The notes beneath the pieces were generated by a model. That model was not told the DNA's origin and searched no databases. It saw only the letters and a program-made list of their open reading frames with translations. Shown piece by piece: positions 60,236 to 64,000 of a stretch of DNA of 64,000 nucleotides (positions within the stretch are counted from its first letter, which is position 1; each line of letters opens with the position of its first letter). The DNA comes from Sphingobium_A sp965228065. GTDB taxonomy: Bacteria > Pseudomonadota > Alphaproteobacteria > Sphingomonadales > Sphingomonadaceae. A program made the translations under genes and the position numbers. The stretch is taken from NCBI GenBank assembly GCA_965228065.1, contig OZ245788.1, forward strand, positions 2,728,001 through 2,792,000, written 5' to 3'.

Positions 60236-61282
60236 CTAGTCGCGGGTCCTGACCCGCGAGCCCGGTTCGCTTGCCGCTGGATCGGCGAGAATGCGCATGC
60301 CAGGCTTAAGCCCCTGCGTGACAATTACACTCGCGGCGGGCCAGTCGAGGAAACGGACGGACCGTTCGCCGACCAATCCGTCCGCCGCCACCGTTCTCAC
60401 CCGCGGATTGCTGTCCGCTTGCAGGATCGCGCTGCGCGGGATGCTGATCGCCGCGCCATGCTCGTCGACGACGAGGTTGACCGATACCGTCAGGCCTGCC
60501 GGGACGCGTTCAAGCGGCGCGGCCACGGCGAGCCGGACTTCGCGAGCCCCGGTCGTGGGGTCAACGCGCGGTTCGATATGGATGATCGTTCCTTTGATTG
60601 GCGCAGAGCGGGCGGGAAGGGTGATCAGCGCCGTTCGGCCCGGGGCGAGTTCGGCGGCATAAGCCTCATCGACTTCAGCCGTGACTTCAGGGGCGGTCAG
60701 ATCGGCTAACCGGTACACGATCGTGTCAGTCCCGATGGTCTGCCCGGGATCGACGGGCCGTTCAAGAATTACACCGGCAAAGGGCGCACGCAGTTCGTAA
60801 CGTCCTCGCAACTCGCGAGCCTGCGCCAGGGTCGCGCGAAGTCGCCTCAATTCCTGACTGGCCTGCTCGACCGCCAGGCGGGCCTCTTCCCGCTTTTGCC
60901 GGGTCACGAAATCACCCAGCGCTTCGACGCGGGCAAGCTCCCGCCGGGTCTGGGCAAGTGTCGCCTCCTGCGAAGCCACTGCTGCCTGTGCTTGAGCGAT
61001 CGCCGCACGCTGCGGCGCATCGTCGACGCGAGCCAGTAACACATTTGCTGCGACGTGGTCGCCGACATCGTAGGGCAGGGCGGTGAGCGTGCCGCCGACG
61101 GGTGTTTGCACTTCAACCGAAAGGCGCGGGCGGATGGTTCCGTTCACCGCCAGGACTCGGATGGCCGGAGCGCTGCTAATTTCGATGACGTCGACTGCAT
61201 TCGTACGCGGCCAGGCAAACCACGCCACCAGCGCGGCCACCGCGATGGCCGAAGCTGTAAAGGCAGCAATTCTTGCTCTCAT
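60236..61282 (-). CDS. Membrane-fusion adaptor (MacA/HlyD-like)
   Basis: Periplasmic adaptor of 348 residues anchored by one N-terminal span (AAFTASAIAVAALVAWFAWP). The barrel-sandwich hybrid is split around a coiled-coil hairpin at ~95-145 (QAQAAVASQEATLAQTRREL). Motifs VQTPVGGTLTALPYDVGDHV and RAPFAGVILERPVDPGQTI are the two lipoyl halves; a beta-barrel part follows (DEAYAAELAPGRTALI). First gene of the exporter operon, ending three bases before the permease. An outer-membrane channel is not encoded here. Confidence 0.9.
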   Translation of the reverse strand: MRARIAAFTASAIAVAALVAWFAWPRTNAVDVIEISSAPAIRVLAVNGTIRPRLSVEVQTPVGGTLTALPYDVGDHVAANVLLARVDDAPQRAAIAQAQAAVASQEATLAQTRRELARVEALGDFVTRQKREEARLAVEQASQELRRLRATLAQARELRGRYELRAPFAGVILERPVDPGQTIGTDTIVYRLADLTAPEVTAEVDEAYAAELAPGRTALITLPARSAPIKGTIIHIEPRVDPTTGAREVRLAVAAPLERVPAGLTVSVNLVVDEHGAAISIPRSAILQADSNPRVRTVAADGLVGERSVRFLDWPAASVIVTQGLKPGMRILADPAASEPGSRVRTRD

Positions 61283-61911
61283 CGGCGCGTGTTATCCCGC
61301 TTCGAAGCTCCCGTAGATTTAGGGAGCGGCTGCCCAGTCTCAATATCTGTCTGCCACGTTGGCATATACGGTGAACTCACGGGCAACCAGCATGAGTTGG
61401 TCAGCGCGCCGGCAAGATTGTACGATCCAAGACAATCCGCCAAACAGGCTGGGGGGGCAAAATTTCATCTTGCCAGTCCAAATCGAATTGGGGACGGAAG
61501 AAAAATCTTAGGATCGCCATTGCCACGGTGAAAGTGCGATAATTCCGGGGTTTTTCTCAGGCTACAACGCGATGTCCCGGCGAGCGGTAGAGATGGTCTT
61601 CGCTCGATCAACGTCCAGGATCGCGCGATCCCGGGCCCTTTGTCGCACAGGCTTGCACGCGGGGCTTCATTAATTGGGCAGCGCCTGCGACGCATCGGGC
61701 TGTTCGTTGCAAGTGCTTCGAAGGGGCGGGGTGATCGGCTCGAGTCCGCTCTCGGCGTGAGGCATCGCGCTCTCCAGCGGCTCCTCTGATTACCCTGCCC
61801 GTTGCGAAGAGACAGGTCGCATCAAACATCCGCTGCGACCTCGAACTTTTAAAATATTTGCGGCACCGCGCGAGGTTGGATGCTTTCGAATAGCGCCTCA
61901 AGCGCATCGCA
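61283..61911. other. Gap between the exporter operon and a broken LuxR gene
   Basis: Promoter region of the exporter plus degraded sequence. A 32-codon minus-strand frame at about 61673-61771 starts MPHAESGLEPITPP after a GGAG site; it could be a tiny protein but I give it little weight. No other gene, repeat or RNA motif is visible. Confidence 0.4.
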
Positions 61912-62161
61912 TTAATTTGAAGATGATCGTATCGAGATATTGCTGGAATGTGTGACCAAGCCCTCTTCCAAGGCGATCGCCACCAAATGCGGTCGATTTC
62001 GCGCACGAGTCTTGAGTTTAAGGTGATTGACATGGGATTCGACAGTCCTTGAAGCAATCTCCAATTGCCGCGCGATCTCTTTTGCGGACGCCCCCCTCGG
62101 TGATGAGTTTAAGCACCTCGATTTCACGTTCGGTCAGCGCTGATTTTAGTAATTGCAACAT
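61912..62161 (-). pseudogene. LuxR-type HTH regulator, frameshifted in a G run
   Basis: From the ATG at 62161 the frame reads MLQLLKSALTEREIEVLKLITEG, the start of a LuxR-type HTH, then breaks. With one G fewer in the six-C run at 62091-62096 (minus strand GGGGGG) it continues SAKEIARQLEIASRTVESHVNHLKL and RARNRPHLVAIALEEGLVT to the stop. So an ~82-residue HTH-only protein is interrupted. Homopolymer slippage or sequencing error are both possible; phase variation would be a further option. The tail resembles the fragment at 7598. Confidence 0.7.
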
Positions 62162-62460
62162 TTCCAGTCATCCTCCGGATTCTATCGCATGACAATCTGC
62201 AGCCACATTCTAGTATCTAATATTAAATGGGCTCGATCCGAGAATGATATACAGTTTAACAAATTGCCGATGCGGTATATATGCGACCGTCCTTGCATTT
62301 GTGATTGAATAGCTGATCGCCTTCCGGGCAGGATGATTTTGCTTTCGGTCGATTTTCTCGATCGCTCGCGCACCAATTCACGAACGCGATCCGTAACATG
62401 CCAGCGGTTACGGGTGGATTCAGGGAGGATGAAGCTTCGGCGATCAATCCGTACTGGAGG
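62162..62460. other. AT-rich gap upstream of the broken LuxR gene
   Basis: About 300 bases, noticeably A+T-rich between 62190 and 62300 (ATTCTAGTATCTAATATTAAAT). GGAGG near 62174-62178 is the ribosome site of the LuxR gene. No gene is supported. TTTCGGTCGATTTTCTCGATC repeats TCGAT at spacing but shows no clear operator. Confidence 0.4.
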
Positions 62461-63183
62461 TTATCGATGCCGATTGCCAGTAAAGCGCATAAGAAAAAGG
62501 AAAATGTTGAGGAAATCAAGGTAGAGCAGCAATGCGCCGAGCACGGCATATTGCGCCTGCCCCTCCGCGGTAGTTTCCTGGAACTGGCGCTTCAATCTTT
62601 GGGCGTCGACAGCGACAAGGCCGGAAAACAGCAGCAGTCCAAGGGCGGAAAGCGCGAGGTCCAAAGTCGGAGATCCCAGAAAGAGATTGATCGCCATCGC
62701 GACAACCAATCCGACAAGGCCAAGGGTGAAGAACGCAGAGAAGCCGGAAACGTCACGACCTGTTATGGTGCCCATCCATGCCAGCGCAGCGAATCCGGCC
62801 GCGGCACCGACAAAGGTCGTTGCGATCGTTGAACCGGAATAGACCATGAACAGGCTTCCGAGTGACAACCCGACGAGGGCAGCATATGCGACAAACAAGC
62901 CACCGGCAGTCGCCACGCTCAGCTTTTGGATCGCTCCGCTCAGCAGCAGCACAAACCCAAGCGGCGCGATCGTCACGATCCATCCCAGTCCGGTCAATCC
63001 CTGATCGGAGAAGAGCGCATGGGCAACGACGCTATCGTGCGCGGCAAACCACGCAGTCAGGCCAGAGATAGCGACGCCGCCGGCCATCCGCAGATAGACA
63101 GCGGACAGATAGCTGTGCAGACCGATGTCCCATCGCCGCTCAGCCGGTTGGAGTCCTTCATGGTATTCTATGCGTCGGGCCAT
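62461..63183 (-). CDS. Bax inhibitor-1 family membrane protein (YccA/YbhL-like)
   Basis: Seven-span membrane protein of 240 residues. The start MARRIEYHEGLQPAERRWDIGLHSYLSAVYLRMAGGVAISGLTAW is typical of bacterial BI-1 proteins. The conserved end GLLLFSGLVAVDAQRLKRQF with two acidic residues near the last span is present, as is SLSLGSLFMVYSGSTIATTFVGAA-like sequence in the middle. These proteins conduct calcium or limit FtsH proteolysis. A 78-codon upstream extension was not accepted. Confidence 0.9.
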   Translation of the reverse strand: MARRIEYHEGLQPAERRWDIGLHSYLSAVYLRMAGGVAISGLTAWFAAHDSVVAHALFSDQGLTGLGWIVTIAPLGFVLLLSGAIQKLSVATAGGLFVAYAALVGLSLGSLFMVYSGSTIATTFVGAAAGFAALAWMGTITGRDVSGFSAFFTLGLVGLVVAMAINLFLGSPTLDLALSALGLLLFSGLVAVDAQRLKRQFQETTAEGQAQYAVLGALLLYLDFLNIFLFLMRFTGNRHR

Positions 63184-63393
63184 CTCGTAATCCCCATTGG
63201 CAAAGATCGCGCAGCTCCATAAGCTCGCCGGAGAATGTGATGCTGCCCACTGCGGAAACTCCGGCCTATTCGTGCCTGCGCCGCATTCCGGCGCCAGTTC
63301 CGAAGCGGTCGAGCGTTGATTATCACATGCAGCGCCCGGTGGTGCGACGCAATGCCAGTCTACTCTGATCGAAGCCGCGATGGAGAAGACGGA

Positions 63394-63471
63394 ATGACGG
63401 ACAGACATATGATCCACATCGTCGATGATGAGCCCGCGATCCGGCGATCGATCGGCTTCATGCTGACCTCA
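63394..63471 (+). pseudogene. Stub of a second fixJ-like gene
   Basis: The start MTDRHMIHIVDDEPAIRRS and GFMLTS matches the first 26 residues of the FixJ receiver (FixJ here: MADRKLIHIVDDEDAIRRS). At about 63471 similarity stops and the sequence becomes the 3' end of the convergent universal stress protein gene. In the preceding frame QSTLIEAAMEKTE ends in a TGA that overlaps this ATG, as a kinase gene would. I read it as the scar of a lost second fixLJ-like pair. Confidence 0.75.
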
Positions 63472-63475
63472 TGGT

Positions 63476-64000
63476 TCAATGGGACAGCAAAACGCATTGA
63501 TCGGGATTGAGCAGGAGGTCTGTCGTAACGCCTCCAAATGTCCACTCGCGCAGGCGGCTATGGCCATAGGCTCCAGCCACAACGACATCGGCATGCTGCA
63601 CACCCGCGAGCGTTGCGAGAGACGATACGTCGCTACCCGCGGATGCCTGCACCAATGTTTTAGCGGCGATTCCGTGCTCTTTGAGCCAAGCCACGATATC
63701 GGCGAGCGCATGGTGCGTGGCGGGGATCTCATCCTCTTCGACAATCGAGGCCACCGTAACGTGCTTGGCCATCTCAAGAAGCGGCAGCGCGTCCAGTGTC
63801 GCACGCCGCGCTTCGCGTGTATCCTTCCACGCTATCAGAACGTGCTCGATATTGAGCGACTTGGCATGATCGGGAATGACGATCACCGGCCTGCCGGAGC
63901 GCATGACCAGATCGCCGATCTTCATGCGCCGCCGATCAGGAATTAGGCCACCGTCATTCCCTGCGGCCGCGAGAATGATATCTGCGCCGCGCGCTTCCTT
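63476..64000 (-). CDS. Universal stress protein (N-terminus beyond window)
   Basis: At least 174 residues are visible; the frame remains open to base 64000, reading KEARGADIILAAAGNDGG at the edge. The second Usp domain starts VLIAWKDTREARRATLDAL and carries the ATP-binding signature GAYGHSRLREWTFGGVTTDLL. Thus it is probably a tandem Usp of about 270 residues like the one at 42210. The stop sits five bases from the junction with the fixJ stub, so its last residues (LLNPDQCVLLSH) are the natural family end and not truncated. Confidence 0.88.
   Translation of the reverse strand, partial: KEARGADIILAAAGNDGGLIPDRRRMKIGDLVMRSGRPVIVIPDHAKSLNIEHVLIAWKDTREARRATLDALPLLEMAKHVTVASIVEEDEIPATHHALADIVAWLKEHGIAAKTLVQASAGSDVSSLATLAGVQHADVVVAGAYGHSRLREWTFGGVTTDLLLNPDQCVLLSH

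Noticed and set aside
1..64000. CRISPR array, rRNA operon or prophage structural genes
   Set aside because: No regularly spaced direct repeats, no rRNA-like sequence and no capsid, tail or terminase motifs were seen.

Overview
The window reads as a high-GC chromosome segment from an alphaproteobacterium, most likely a sphingomonad (Sphingomonadales). This rests on the codon and GC style, the PepSY/TonB-receptor/two-component cluster, the Csu-type spore-coat-U pilus operon, the LOV-HTH regulator and the crtI-type carotenoid gene. The genus call is an inference; no rRNA or other marker is present.

Left part (1 to about 15.7 kb) looks like ordinary chromosome. A PhoQ/PhoP-like sensor kinase (cut by the window edge), its OmpR-family regulator and a PepSY protein run leftward from a control region with an 11-bp-period direct repeat. 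A second PepSY protein and a TonB-dependent receptor run rightward. Next come a DUF2268-type metalloprotease broken by a 5-bp tandem duplication, a PP2C-like phosphatase and a ThuA-like protein. A five-gene archaic chaperone-usher (Csu-like) pilus operon follows, preceded by an AT-rich region with several dyads and two gene remnants, then a small hypothetical gene and a YkvI-like transporter with a terminator.

At 15735-15785 the 3' part of a tRNA-Glu-like gene stands alone, and a tyrosine integrase lies directly beyond it. No intact copy is in the window. Everything to the right (at least 48 kb) may therefore belong to one genomic island whose other end is outside. The island begins with debris: IS5-, IS481- and IS3-type remnants, an N-truncated and frameshifted trpB, and a frameshifted small gene. 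Among these are intact genes for three YkuD-type L,D-transpeptidases, a Crp/Fnr regulator, a GGDEF-EAL protein and cytochrome b561. A light/isoprenoid block holds a LOV-HTH regulator, an FAD oxidase, a DUF3429 protein, a CrtI desaturase and IspH.

From about 31.6 kb the island carries a low-oxygen, redox and stress programme. It has a beta-CASP RNase-like protein, NUDIX, three flavodoxin-fold quinone reductases, two zinc alcohol dehydrogenases and HdeD. It also has PHB genes (phaB and phaC, no phaA), triple-BON protein, two universal stress proteins, a Mg2+ P-type ATPase, an ADP-forming acyl-CoA synthetase fused to a GNAT domain, CBS and phosphofructokinase genes, and a MacAB-like exporter. 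The likely controller is a FixL-type haem-PAS oxygen sensor kinase with FixJ, plus a separate receiver and a separate HTH protein. FixJ-like half-sites lie upstream of several island genes. Two small minus-strand genes share a nearly identical 22-bp promoter element at the same distance from their starts. The right end holds a stub of a second fixJ-like gene fused to the end of a universal stress protein gene.
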